A DNA stretch of 64,000 bases from CAVQTK01 sp963716455. GTDB taxonomy: Bacteria; Pseudomonadota; Gammaproteobacteria; Coxiellales; Coxiellaceae. The notes under the pieces are model-generated. The model was not told the DNA's origin, ran no database searches, and was given only the letters and a program-made list of their open reading frames with translations. The stretch spans positions 1 to 64,000 of the forward strand of contig CAVQTK010000007.1 in the NCBI GenBank assembly GCA_963716455.1, written 5' to 3'. Position numbers and translations under genes: made by a program. Below, one piece after another: positions 52,980 to 62,051 of the stretch (positions within the stretch are counted from its first letter, which is position 1; the number at the start of each line of letters is the position of its first letter).

Positions 52980-54494
52980 ATGAACCAACCTCGCGCTTTG
53001 ATTCCACTTTGCCTCACCGAAATGTGGGAACGTTTTGGACTCTATTTAGTCCAAGGTTTATTGATTTTCTACATGACTAAGGCACTTAATTTTTCTGATA
53101 TTAAGTCTTATGCAGTAATGGGACAATTCACTGCGTTAGTATACATTTCTCCTTTATTAGGAGGAGCTTGTGCCGATCGTTTATTAGGTTACCGATATAC
53201 TATTTTACTAGGTATTATCTTTTTGTTTTTCGGTTATGCAATTTTAGGAATTCCAGATGATGCTTTGTCTTGGCTGAGTGGTAATCTTGAATCTGCTAAG
53301 GAAAATAAATTACTGATCGGCTTATCTATTGTCATTTTAGGTAATGGATTTCTCAAACCTAATATTTCAAGCTTTTTAGGTGAATTTTATGAAACTAACG
53401 ATCCAAGAAGGGATTCAGGTTTTACCATTTTTTATATGGGGTTTAATATAGGCATCGCCTTATCTACTCTCAGCTCAGGATACATTCAACGACAATTTGG
53501 TTGGTCTGCGTGTTTCAGTGTAGCTGCAGCGGGTTTAATTTTAGCCTTAATACTTTTTTGTTGGGGATATAAGTATTTTGGGGACAAGGGTTTACCACCC
53601 TATATTAATTTAGATCAATCTTCATTAATTGAAAAATGGTTACATAAAAAAATCATCCTCGCCGTGATTATTTTATGCACTGCCTATATCTGCTACCAAT
53701 TATTAAAATTGGCACATTTTGGCAATTTTTTATTGGCTGGAGTAGGTATACTCATCCTTCTCATCCTTTCCATTTATGCTATGCATTTAGAAAAATTTTG
53801 GCGAGACAGAATGCTTACCTTACTAATACTTATAATAATTTCGATTATTTTTTGGGGATTGTTCTTTCAAATATTTTTAGTTGCAAATTTATTTATTGAT
53901 CGTAATGTGGATCGAGTGATTTTGGGTTATTCCATTCCATCTGTGGCTTTTATTTCTTTAGAAGCCATTTTTATTTTTCTACTTAGCCCCTTGTTCGCTA
54001 TATTTTGGCGGCGACTTTATCAAAAAAAAATGCAAGTCTCACGTGGATTACAATTTAGTGTGGCACTAATCACTATTGGGATTGCTTTACAGTTACTTGT
54101 TATTGGGATTCATTTTCCTAACTCTACGGGATTGGTTTATCCATTTTGGATTGTTATAAGTTATTTCATCATCACTATTAGTGAACTTTTATTATCGCCC
54201 ATTGGTCTGTCAATGGTTACTCAATTAGCCCCACCTAAAATAACAGGATTAATGATGGGTGTATGGTTTTTAGGATTGAGTTATGGAGGTCTTCTAGCTG
54301 GTTTTTTAGGTAAACAGGCAAGTATTCCAAAGAACCTAATTGATTATATAGATAAAACTAATTTAATCTATGCTCATGCTTTTCAAAATTATGCACTACT
54401 TGCATTTGTAGTGGCAGCAATTGTTTTACTAATAACTCCTTGGCTAAATCGATTGATGCAACTAAAAAATTCGGTTCTAGATGTGTTGCCATAA
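52980..54494 (+). CDS. POT-family proton-dependent peptide transporter
   Basis: This 504-residue MFS transporter resembles DtpA-type importers of di- and tripeptides. About 12-14 hydrophobic helices are visible. Near the N-terminus is the ExxER-like TEMWERFGLYLVQGLLIFYM, followed by GGACADRLLGYRYTI, GNGFLKPNISSFLGEFY, RRDSGFTIFYMGFNIGIALSTL and the C-terminal SELLLSPIGLSMVTQLAP with FLGLSYGG. Start chosen at MNQPRALIP; no good ribosome-binding site is visible, and a TTG 12 codons upstream is an alternative. Peptide uptake suits an amino-acid-fed intracellular life, which is inference. Confidence 0.92.
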   Translation: MNQPRALIPLCLTEMWERFGLYLVQGLLIFYMTKALNFSDIKSYAVMGQFTALVYISPLLGGACADRLLGYRYTILLGIIFLFFGYAILGIPDDALSWLSGNLESAKENKLLIGLSIVILGNGFLKPNISSFLGEFYETNDPRRDSGFTIFYMGFNIGIALSTLSSGYIQRQFGWSACFSVAAAGLILALILFCWGYKYFGDKGLPPYINLDQSSLIEKWLHKKIILAVIILCTAYICYQLLKLAHFGNFLLAGVGILILLILSIYAMHLEKFWRDRMLTLLILIIISIIFWGLFFQIFLVANLFIDRNVDRVILGYSIPSVAFISLEAIFIFLLSPLFAIFWRRLYQKKMQVSRGLQFSVALITIGIALQLLVIGIHFPNSTGLVYPFWIVISYFIITISELLLSPIGLSMVTQLAPPKITGLMMGVWFLGLSYGGLLAGFLGKQASIPKNLIDYIDKTNLIYAHAFQNYALLAFVVAAIVLLITPWLNRLMQLKNSVLDVLP

Positions 54495-54784
54495 GAAATA
54501 CTACTAAAATGAAAATGAAGCTTGTATTTTTAATATAATCCGCTAAAATATGCACTATTTATATGAAGAGTTAAAATTTATTTGACGCAGTTACTGTAGG
54601 ACCACTTATGTTAACTTGGTGTAACGCAAATCGCGTAAGATACTGGACATTTTTTTACTCAAACTTGACCATCAATGGATTTTAAATTACAGAGTGAGTT
54701 CTTACATTGTGATTGAATGCAGCAAGTAAAATTTTACACGAAATAATCGGTTATGAGATTCTCTGAATGACATAGGAGTTTGAT
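54495..54784. other. Intergenic region upstream of glutamine synthetase
   Basis: About 290 A/T-rich bases without a gene. It should contain the glnII promoter; a TAGGAG ribosome-binding site precedes the ATG. No sigma-54 element (GG-N10-GC) or riboswitch-like fold could be recognised, which fits the absence of rpoN at its usual place. Confidence 0.35.
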
Positions 54785-55930
54785 ATGACGTTAGAATTAG
54801 CACAAGCCACTTATATTTGGATCGATGGGACTGAGCCCTCTCAAACGCTGCGTTCAAAAACAAAGGTTCTACCTCATCCTCATAATGGATCTATGACTCT
54901 TAATGACTTTCCTGAATGGGGATTTGATGGCTCTTCAACTTACCAAGCCGAAGGCAGAAATTCTGATTTATTATTGCGACCTGCCCGTTTCCTACATGAT
55001 CCCATTTTAGGAGGCGATAATTATTTGGTGCTGTGCGAAGTAATGAACCCAGATGGAACACCACATAAATCAAATAAGCGTGCTATTTTGCGAAATGTAA
55101 TGGAAAAATTGGGTGGTAAAAAACATGATCCATGGATTGGTTTTGAACAAGAATACACTTTATTCAAAGGTCAACAACCTTTAGGGTGGCCAGACCGGGG
55201 TTATCCTGCTCCACAAGGACCTTTTTATTGTGGTGTAGGTGCGGATGAAGTCTTTGGTCGCAGTCTCGTAGAAGAACATGCTGAAGCTTGTATTGAGGCA
55301 GGTATTATGATTTACGGTACCAATGCAGAAGTAATGCCAGGGCAATGGGAATTTCAAATTGGTTACCGTGATATTACAAGTGAAACTGCAGACCCACTTA
55401 CTGTTTCAGATCACTTATGGATAGCACGTTGGTTACTGTATCGTATTGGTGAAGAATACGATATTAATGCTCGCCTCCACCCTAAACCGGTCAAAGGCGA
55501 TTGGAACGGAGCAGGTAAACACACAAATTTTTCTACTGTAGAAACCCGCGATCCTAAAAATGGGATGGACGCGATTCACAAAATCATGAAAGGCTTAGAA
55601 AAAAATCATAAAAAACATATCGCAGTATATGGTCATGATTTGGAATTACGCTTAACTGGTAAACATGAAACTTCAAGTATTCATTCTTTTAGCTACGGAA
55701 TTGCAGATCGTGGAGCTTCTGTACGCATTCCCCGCTCAGTGGCAAATCAAGGCTATGGTTACTTTGAAGATAGACGTCCAGGAGCTAACGCTAATCCTTA
55801 TGAAGTGGCTGCAATTTTAGTGCAAACTGTCAGTGAAGCTCTTAGCGAAGAAAGGAAATTTTATCTATTTAAGATTAAACAGATCAAAGAAGTTTTTCGT
55901 GGTATGATGAGCAACATCTTGAACAGGTAG
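54785..55930 (+). CDS. glnII: Type II (eukaryote-like) glutamine synthetase
   Basis: This 381-residue enzyme joins ammonia to glutamate using ATP. It is of the short GSII class found in eukaryotes and some bacteria, not the usual 470-residue GSI. Class markers: WGFDGSSTYQAEGRNSDLLL, GFEQEYTLF, GWPDRGYPAPQGPFYCGVG, PGQWEFQIG, NGAGKHTNFST and PRSVANQGYGYFEDRRPGANANPY. The GSI adenylylation site is absent, as expected. The last 20 residues (KFYLFKIKQIKEVFRGM) are coded by DNA that is also the 3' end of tatD on the other strand, so the original stop may have been lost. Probably of horizontal origin. Confidence 0.93.
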   Translation: MTLELAQATYIWIDGTEPSQTLRSKTKVLPHPHNGSMTLNDFPEWGFDGSSTYQAEGRNSDLLLRPARFLHDPILGGDNYLVLCEVMNPDGTPHKSNKRAILRNVMEKLGGKKHDPWIGFEQEYTLFKGQQPLGWPDRGYPAPQGPFYCGVGADEVFGRSLVEEHAEACIEAGIMIYGTNAEVMPGQWEFQIGYRDITSETADPLTVSDHLWIARWLLYRIGEEYDINARLHPKPVKGDWNGAGKHTNFSTVETRDPKNGMDAIHKIMKGLEKNHKKHIAVYGHDLELRLTGKHETSSIHSFSYGIADRGASVRIPRSVANQGYGYFEDRRPGANANPYEVAAILVQTVSEALSEERKFYLFKIKQIKEVFRGMMSNILNR

Positions 55931-56644
55931 ATTTCTTAATTCTGCAAGGCGCTGAGCCACAAATCGAACATATTGTGGTTCATTGGATTTTTTTCCACGA
56001 TAGGGTACGGGGGTCAAATAAGGAGCGTCTGTTTCAATTAATAAACGTTCTAGAGGTACTTTTTGTGCTACGCTTGCCACTTCTAAAGCATTTTTAAAAG
56101 TAACTATACCCGAAAAGGAAATATAAAAATTTAAAGCTAATGCTTGCTGAGCCATTTCCCAGTTTTCTGTAAAACAATGCATCACTCCACCAATTGATTG
56201 TGCTTTTTCTTCTTGCAAAATTCTTATGGTATCTTCACGCGCATCGCGACTATGGATAATTAATGGTTTATTTAACTGTTTAGCTGCTGCTATATGTAAA
56301 CGGAATCGATCCTGTTGCGTTTGTCTACTGACTTCAGTATGAAAATAGTCTAACCCAGTTTCTCCAATTGCTATTACTTTGGGATGCATAGCCCAGCGGG
56401 TTAAATCAAGTAAAGTGGGTTCCTTTTCCACTTTCTCATTGGGATGCAAGCCAACACTAGCAGAAACTTTAGTAAATTGTTCAGCAATACTAATGACTGT
56501 TGCGGCATGGACCAAATCAATACCTACACATAACATATGAATGATTCCATTATCATAAGTAGTCTGTATTAAATCCGGCAAGCTCCCCTGATAGGGAGCC
56601 AAATCCAGCATATTTAAATGACAATGTGAATCAATTAGTTGCAT
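55865..56644 (-). CDS. tatD: TatD-family metal-dependent DNase
   Basis: TatD (259 residues) is a TIM-barrel metal-dependent hydrolase linked to DNA repair and quality control. Metal-site motifs are IDSHCHLN at the N-terminus, AIGETGLDYFH, IIHSRDA, GVMHCFTENW and IETDAPYLTPVPYRGKKS. The start overlaps holB by 14 bases, the normal tmk-holB-tatD arrangement. The 3' end overlaps the convergent glnII by 66 bases. Confidence 0.96.
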   Translation of the reverse strand: MQLIDSHCHLNMLDLAPYQGSLPDLIQTTYDNGIIHMLCVGIDLVHAATVISIAEQFTKVSASVGLHPNEKVEKEPTLLDLTRWAMHPKVIAIGETGLDYFHTEVSRQTQQDRFRLHIAAAKQLNKPLIIHSRDAREDTIRILQEEKAQSIGGVMHCFTENWEMAQQALALNFYISFSGIVTFKNALEVASVAQKVPLERLLIETDAPYLTPVPYRGKKSNEPQYVRFVAQRLAELRNLPVQDVAHHTTKNFFDLFNLK

Positions 56645-57644
56645 TGCTCGCCCGCTCCAAATGAATCAATAAGTTTTCTAATAATAATTGCTTATTCAAA
56701 TTAGCATTCGATAGTAACCATTGTCTTGCTTGTATTAACTTTTCCAATAACTTTAACAAATTAATTCGAAGATAACCCTGGCTTATTTGCACCAAAAAAG
56801 CAAACTTATCAGTATTAACTAATAAATGAGGAGCTGAACCAAGTTGAATGCGTATCATATCCATAATCAAAAAAACCAGAGTATCTATCCATATACTGAT
56901 TTCTTGCTTTAAATAATCAGATACCCATTGTAGAGAATTCACCGTTGAAGATGAGGTAACAAATAAGTGTAAATGTTCCAATAACTGATCACGCAAAGCA
57001 AAATAACCCGTCTTTGCTAATATCACAGCACGCAGTGGTGCATAATCTGTCATTCTCAATAACAATTGAGCTTTAGAAATGGCATTTGTGCAAGCATCCA
57101 AATGATCCGCTACCCAGGAAATGGTTGCAGCATCATTTTTACCAGCTAAAATAACTTGTTGGCAACGGCTCACAATAGTAGCCGGCAACATACCTATTTG
57201 ATGGTTGACTAATAACAATAATACTTTTCCCTCTGGCTCTTCGAGAGTTTTTAATAAAGCATTTGCAGCTGCTTTATTTAAAGCTTCAGCTGGGTATAAT
57301 ATTATTACTTGGTAACCCCCTCGCTGAGAAGTCTGATTGAGCATGCCTGTCAGTTTTCTAATTTGATCGATTTTAATCGCAGTAGATTTTTCTTCAGGAA
57401 GCAAAAGAAGAAAATCTGGGTGACTGTGAGCTAACATCAATTGACAGCTAGAGCAATAATCACAGGGCTTATCTTGTTCTGAATTTATCTGCTCACACAA
57501 AAGATATTGTGCAAATTGTTGCGCAAATTCTCTTTTACCTAAACCTAATGGTCCGGTTAGTAGCAAAGCATGAGGTAGACGATTTTGCTTATAAGCAGAA
57601 GATAGTTGCTGCCAGGGAATTTTATGCCAGGGGTAAGAATTCAT
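56631..57644 (-). CDS. holB: DNA polymerase III delta' subunit
   Basis: HolB is the stator subunit of the clamp loader. The 337 residues start MNSYPWHKIPWQQLSSAY, followed by LPHALLLTGPLGLGKREF (a P-loop with Arg after the Lys, consistent with a non-hydrolysing subunit), a zinc module CDYCSSCQLMLAHSHPD and SRCQQV with the conserved Ser-Arg-Cys. Start chosen at 57644; three more upstream codons would fall in the repeat element. The C-terminal half is divergent, as usual. Confidence 0.93.
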   Translation of the reverse strand: MNSYPWHKIPWQQLSSAYKQNRLPHALLLTGPLGLGKREFAQQFAQYLLCEQINSEQDKPCDYCSSCQLMLAHSHPDFLLLLPEEKSTAIKIDQIRKLTGMLNQTSQRGGYQVIILYPAEALNKAAANALLKTLEEPEGKVLLLLVNHQIGMLPATIVSRCQQVILAGKNDAATISWVADHLDACTNAISKAQLLLRMTDYAPLRAVILAKTGYFALRDQLLEHLHLFVTSSSTVNSLQWVSDYLKQEISIWIDTLVFLIMDMIRIQLGSAPHLLVNTDKFAFLVQISQGYLRINLLKLLEKLIQARQWLLSNANLNKQLLLENLLIHLERASNATN

Positions 57645-57645
57645 T

Positions 57646-57814
57646 GTAAGCATTCACGAGGTTTAATTTGCAGACGCAGAAAGCCCAATTTTATTCAGAT
57701 TGGACGAAAAAATGACGAGGAAACAGAGCATACACGCAGTATGTGAGTATTCCGAGGATATTTTTTCGTTCAATATGGAGCAAAAGGGGGCTTTCCTTTA
57801 CCCCGTAAACAGTT
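57646..57814. repeat. Near-palindromic MITE-like element, copy B
   Basis: About 169 bases, differing from 48749-48920 at only a few positions plus small indels. It lies between tmk and holB, two genes normally nearly adjacent in one transcription unit, so it is an insertion into an operon. It ends 1 base before the holB start codon region and 6 bases before the tmk stop side. Confidence 0.93.
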
Positions 57815-57819
57815 ACAAT

Positions 57820-58461
57820 TCATTTATCAGTTTCCAGCCCAATAATTTTATCCAACTCATGCACCAATTGTTGTTGGACTTGAACTAAAGGACGATTAGC
57901 AGAAATTACTCGATACCTCTGAGGATATTTGGCCGCTAATTGCAAATATCCTTTTCTTACTTTTTCAAAAAATTCAATTTTTTCAATTTCAAAACGATCT
58001 TTAGCTTGTCGATTTTGCAGTCGGGCCATACTGATTGTTACTGGTGCATCTAGTAGAAAGGTGATATCCGGTTGCAAATCAGCATGGACCCAATGAGCTA
58101 ATACCTCAATTCGATTCTCTGCCATCCCTCTTCCATATCCTTGATATGCAAAACTCGCATCAGTAAATCTGTCTGATAAGATCCACTTACCTTGCTGTAA
58201 TGCAGGCTTAATCACTTGCTGCAAATTTTGGGCTCTACAAGCAAACATTAACAATAATTCAGTATCAACCGCCATATTCTCTGAATAATGCCTAAGTAAT
58301 ATCTGGCGAATAGCTTCAGAAATCTCCGTGCCGCCTGGTTCTCGATTAATTATATAAGCAATTTGCCGAGCAGTTAACTGCTGACTCAAAAATTTCAAGG
58401 CAGTACTTTTACCAACGCCTTCAATTCCTTCTAAAGAAATAAATTTTCCATTTCCTGTCAT
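57820..58461 (-). CDS. tmk: Thymidylate kinase
   Basis: Tmk phosphorylates dTMP to dTDP. The 213-residue protein has the P-loop ISLEGIEGVGKSTAL, the DR motif with nucleotide contacts in DRFTDASFAYQGYGRG, and the LID-region Arg-rich RLQNRQAKDRFE. Start at MTGNGKFI overlaps the mltG stop (TAATG). Normal length. Downstream holB is separated by a repeat element instead of the usual short gap. Confidence 0.97.
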   Translation of the reverse strand: MTGNGKFISLEGIEGVGKSTALKFLSQQLTARQIAYIINREPGGTEISEAIRQILLRHYSENMAVDTELLLMFACRAQNLQQVIKPALQQGKWILSDRFTDASFAYQGYGRGMAENRIEVLAHWVHADLQPDITFLLDAPVTISMARLQNRQAKDRFEIEKIEFFEKVRKGYLQLAAKYPQRYRVISANRPLVQVQQQLVHELDKIIGLETDK

Positions 58462-59570
58462 TATGATCCACCATGTCGACGAATACTGCATAAAAGAGGA
58501 GGTCTTACAAAAAGTTCCCATAAAGGCGGTGATTTACGATATCTTTCAATTGCCAATAAATGTTGTGCATAAGTTACAGAAAACTCATTGCTACCGTCTC
58601 CGCGAGCGACATAGTATAAGCTCGATTCTTTACTAGGGTGCAAGGCGGCTTCAATAGAAAAGACACTGGGTAAATTTATCGGGGTAGGTGGTAAGCCATA
58701 ATGGCGATAAGTGTTATACAAGTTTTCAGCTTGTAAGTCTTGTAAAGTTATTTTTGCATTCAAATTTTTTCCTACTCCATACAAAACAGTGGGATCAATC
58801 TGCAAACGCATATTTTTTTGTAAGCGCTGAATAATAACTGCTGCAACACGAGGACGCTCTCCGGCGAGTTTCACCTCACTCTCTATTAATGAAGCCACGA
58901 TTAAAGCTTCATATTTATTTTTATAAGGCAAGCCTTCTTGACGTTGTAACCATTGTTGCGTTAAAAAATTTTGCATTCGTTGATACGCTTGATGCAATAT
59001 TAAAATATCTTTATTACCCCAAGTGTATACATAAGTATCGGGAAAAAATCGACCTTCCGGATGTTGCAAAGGTTGACCTAACATTGCCATCACTTGCTCA
59101 TTAGTATATTTACTTAAAGTAGGTTGCAATCCGGGTGCACTTACCAATTTTTGACGGATTTGTTCAAAGTTACTTCCTTCTACCAAAATCACTTTACGCA
59201 TAACTGCTTTGCCTTTAACCATATTATCTAGTAATCGATAAGGCGTCGTATGGTTATCGATATAAAATTCACCAATACGAATTTTATTTTCTTCATGAAA
59301 AAGATAAGCAAGCAAGATAAATAACTGAGGATGAGACAAGATACTGCGTTGTTTTAATTGTTCAGCTAAACGATGCAATTTCAGACCAGGAGTCACAATC
59401 ACTGTCGTATTACCTACAGACAGCATAGGAATCGTCAAAAAACGATACCAAACCATCCCATACCACAAAAAACTTGCTCCCATTATTAAAATGCAAAATG
59501 CAACAAATATTTTAACAAACCCGAACCTAATAATCTTATTTCTAGAACGAAAATATTCTTTTATAGCCAT
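58461..59570 (-). CDS. mltG: Endolytic murein transglycosylase MltG
   Basis: MltG cuts nascent peptidoglycan strands in the membrane-proximal zone and limits their length. The 369-residue protein has one N-terminal membrane helix (VKIFVAFCILIMGASFLWYG) and the YceG domain, with the catalytic Glu in VASLIESEVKLAGERP, then VAAVIIQRLQKNMRLQIDPTVLYG and NLPSVFSIEAALHPS. Classical neighbour of fabF/pabC and tmk; pabC is not present here. Confidence 0.95.
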   Translation of the reverse strand: MAIKEYFRSRNKIIRFGFVKIFVAFCILIMGASFLWYGMVWYRFLTIPMLSVGNTTVIVTPGLKLHRLAEQLKQRSILSHPQLFILLAYLFHEENKIRIGEFYIDNHTTPYRLLDNMVKGKAVMRKVILVEGSNFEQIRQKLVSAPGLQPTLSKYTNEQVMAMLGQPLQHPEGRFFPDTYVYTWGNKDILILHQAYQRMQNFLTQQWLQRQEGLPYKNKYEALIVASLIESEVKLAGERPRVAAVIIQRLQKNMRLQIDPTVLYGVGKNLNAKITLQDLQAENLYNTYRHYGLPPTPINLPSVFSIEAALHPSKESSLYYVARGDGSNEFSVTYAQHLLAIERYRKSPPLWELFVRPPLLCSIRRHGGS

Positions 59571-59677
59571 ATTTACTTAATCAGGATTTTGGTCTTTTCT
59601 TGTAGTGGCTCACCCTGTCGCTTGGAATGATAGTGCAATAGATGCAATTTATCCAACCTGTCTCCTATCTGGAAAAG

Positions 59678-60922
59678 CTATAAGCGGCGAAATATTAAGC
59701 TGCCATTAGTTCCACCAAATCCAAAAGAATTTGATAACACCACATCAATTTTTCTTTCCTGGGCGACATGAGGCACAAAATTTAAATCACAACCTTCGTC
59801 AGGATTCTCTAAATTAATAGTAGGAGGTGCTACATTGTTTTGAATGGCTAGTACTGAAATGATAGCTTCTACTGCACCTGCGGCTCCCAATAAATGACCG
59901 GTCATAGATTTAGTAGAACTGACAGCAAGCCGATAAGCATGAGCCCCAAAAGTTTTTTTAATAGCTAATGCTTCAATATAATCTGCCATAGTTGAAGTGC
60001 CATGAGCATTTATATAATCTATATCTTCTTCACTCATACCCGAATCTGTGAGTGCATTTCTCATAGATAGGACAAATCCAGCGGCATCTGGGGATGGAGC
60101 CGTCATATGATACGCATCTGAACTCATCCCAAATCCTGCTAATTCAGCATAGATTTTAGCACCACGGCGCTTAGCGTGCTCCAATTCTTCTAAAACGACA
60201 ACACCGGCGCCCTCGCCTAAAACAAAACCATCCCGATCTCTATCCCACGGACGGCTTGCTTTTTCAGGAGCTTCGTTACGAGTAGACAGTGCTTTTAATG
60301 AATTAAAACCACCAATTCCTAAAGCAGAAGTAGACATTTCCGCACCACCAGCTAACATAATATCCGCATCATTATGCATAATTATTCGTGCTGCATGCCC
60401 AATATTATGAGCCCCGGTGGTACAAGCAGTAACTATAGCAATATTCGGCCCCATCAAATGATGTTTCATAGAAACTAGACCAGCCGCCATATTAATTATA
60501 CTACCCGTAATAAAAAAGGGAGAGATTTTGCGCGGCCCACCTTCTGCCAAAGCAATACAACCTTTTTCAATCCATGGCAAACCACCAATCCCTGAACCTA
60601 TAGCTACCCCTATGCGCGGAGATAGCTGGTCGGTAACTTCTAGACCGGAATCAAGCATAGCTTGACGAGCTGCTTCAACTGTAAACTGAATGAATAAATC
60701 AGTTCGACGTATTTCTTTTTCTGACATACTTAAAGTAGGATCGAAATTTCGCACGTAAGCGCTAAATTTTGTAGCTAACTGAGAAGCATCGAAGCTTTCA
60801 ATTAAAGCTACCCCACTCTTACCTAACAAAAGATTACTCCACACTTCTGTTATACTATTACCAACTGGGCTGACAATACCCATCCCAGTTATCGCAACTC
60901 TTCTTCCAGCCTTTGTCTGCAT
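59678..60922 (-). CDS. fabF: 3-oxoacyl-ACP synthase II
   Basis: FabF extends acyl-ACP chains with malonyl-ACP. The 414 residues begin MQTKAGRRVAITGMGIVSPVG. The catalytic triad is Cys in VTACTTGAHNIGHA, His in NAHGTSTM and His in SMTGHLLGAAGA, with the FGFGGTN glycine loop near the C-terminus. Start taken at 60922, one base after the acpP stop; the longer frame would read through acpP. Within the fabHDG-acpP-fabF run. Confidence 0.97.
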   Translation of the reverse strand: MQTKAGRRVAITGMGIVSPVGNSITEVWSNLLLGKSGVALIESFDASQLATKFSAYVRNFDPTLSMSEKEIRRTDLFIQFTVEAARQAMLDSGLEVTDQLSPRIGVAIGSGIGGLPWIEKGCIALAEGGPRKISPFFITGSIINMAAGLVSMKHHLMGPNIAIVTACTTGAHNIGHAARIIMHNDADIMLAGGAEMSTSALGIGGFNSLKALSTRNEAPEKASRPWDRDRDGFVLGEGAGVVVLEELEHAKRRGAKIYAELAGFGMSSDAYHMTAPSPDAAGFVLSMRNALTDSGMSEEDIDYINAHGTSTMADYIEALAIKKTFGAHAYRLAVSSTKSMTGHLLGAAGAVEAIISVLAIQNNVAPPTINLENPDEGCDLNFVPHVAQERKIDVVLSNSFGFGGTNGSLIFRRL

Positions 60923-60923
60923 A

Positions 60924-61172
60924 TTAGACGACTTTTTCCCGTTGAGCTTGGATAAAATCAATAGCTTGTTGGATGGTGGTAATTTTTTCAGCTTCTTCAT
61001 CTTGAATTTCAATACCAAATTCTTCTTCAAGAGCCATTACTAATTCCACCGTATCTAGTGAATCGGCTCCTAAATCATCTACAAAAGATGACTCATTAGA
61101 AATATCCTCTTCTTTTACTCCTAATTGTTCGATCACAATTTTCTTAACACGATCTGCAATAGTTGCTGCCAT
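60924..61172 (-). CDS. acpP: Acyl carrier protein
   Basis: AcpP carries the growing acyl chain on a phosphopantetheine arm attached to the Ser in GADSLDTVELVMALEEEF. The 82-residue acidic protein has the usual four helices. Start chosen at MAATIADRVKKI with GGAG 8 bases upstream; the upstream extension is not typical. Ends REKVV. Confidence 0.98.
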   Translation of the reverse strand: MAATIADRVKKIVIEQLGVKEEDISNESSFVDDLGADSLDTVELVMALEEEFGIEIQDEEAEKITTIQQAIDFIQAQREKVV

Positions 61173-61253
61173 AAAAAGATTCTCCAAAATTTTAAAGTTT
61201 GTCATTTTCGAGAAACGAGAAAAACCCCATTCTCTCAGCCCAAAATTTAGTTA

Positions 61254-61997
61254 TCATAACATACACATTCCACCGTTAATATGCAATGTTTGTCCGGTTA
61301 TATAAGCAGCTTGATCAGATGTCAAGAAAGACACTCCCGCTGCTATTTCTTCTGGTAAGCCCGTACGTTTCATCGGGATTTTTGCATATATCATTTCTCG
61401 TTGTTCTGCAGTTAAATGCTGCGTCATATCCGTTTCAATGAATCCAGGAGCCACAGTATTAACTGTAATGCCATAAGTTGCGACTTCCTGTGCAAGTGAT
61501 TTGGAAAAGCCAATCAAACCCGCTTTTGCAGCAGCATAATTTACTTGGCCTGGGTTGCCTATTACTCCTACCACTGAAGTAATACTAATAATTCGTCCCC
61601 ATCTTTGTTTTACCATCGTTCGCAAACAAATTTTACTAAGTTGATAAACTGCTGTTAAATTGGTATCAATAACTTCTTCCCATTGATCCGGTTTCATACG
61701 CAGTAATATATTATCGCGATGTATTCCTGCATTATTAATTAGAATAGTAATAGGGCCTAAATCCTGTTGAATTTGGGATAATACATCTTGAACTGTTTGA
61801 GAGTTTCGAACATCCAAAGCATAACCTTTCCCAACTATATTATTTTCCTGAAACTCATTAGTAATTTTATCAGCCCCTTCTTGGGTGGTAGCCGTTCCAG
61901 CTATTTTTATATTGCTTTTACCTAAAGTTAATGCAATTGCCCGCCCAATGCCCCGGCTCGACCCTGTAACTAGAGCTATTTTTTCAGTTATTGACAT
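61254..61997 (-). CDS. fabG: 3-oxoacyl-ACP reductase FabG
   Basis: FabG reduces 3-oxoacyl-ACP with NADPH. The 247-residue short-chain dehydrogenase has the cofactor motif TGSSRGIGRAIA, NNAG, catalytic Ser in ISITSVVG, YxxxK in YAAAKAGL and the PGFIETDMT segment. It lies between fabD and acpP as usual, with ribosome-binding site AGGCAA upstream being weak. Confidence 0.97.
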   Translation of the reverse strand: MSITEKIALVTGSSRGIGRAIALTLGKSNIKIAGTATTQEGADKITNEFQENNIVGKGYALDVRNSQTVQDVLSQIQQDLGPITILINNAGIHRDNILLRMKPDQWEEVIDTNLTAVYQLSKICLRTMVKQRWGRIISITSVVGVIGNPGQVNYAAAKAGLIGFSKSLAQEVATYGITVNTVAPGFIETDMTQHLTAEQREMIYAKIPMKRTGLPEEIAAGVSFLTSDQAAYITGQTLHINGGMCML

Positions 61998-62051
61998 AAA
62001 TAAATTGCCTCACGTAAATAATTCACTTAGCAAAAAATTGCTGCTAATCAT

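Noticed and set aside
60923..61030. N-terminal extension of FabF (36 residues)
   Set aside because: It would overlap acpP entirely out of frame; the family start is MQTKAGRRV, one base after the acpP stop.
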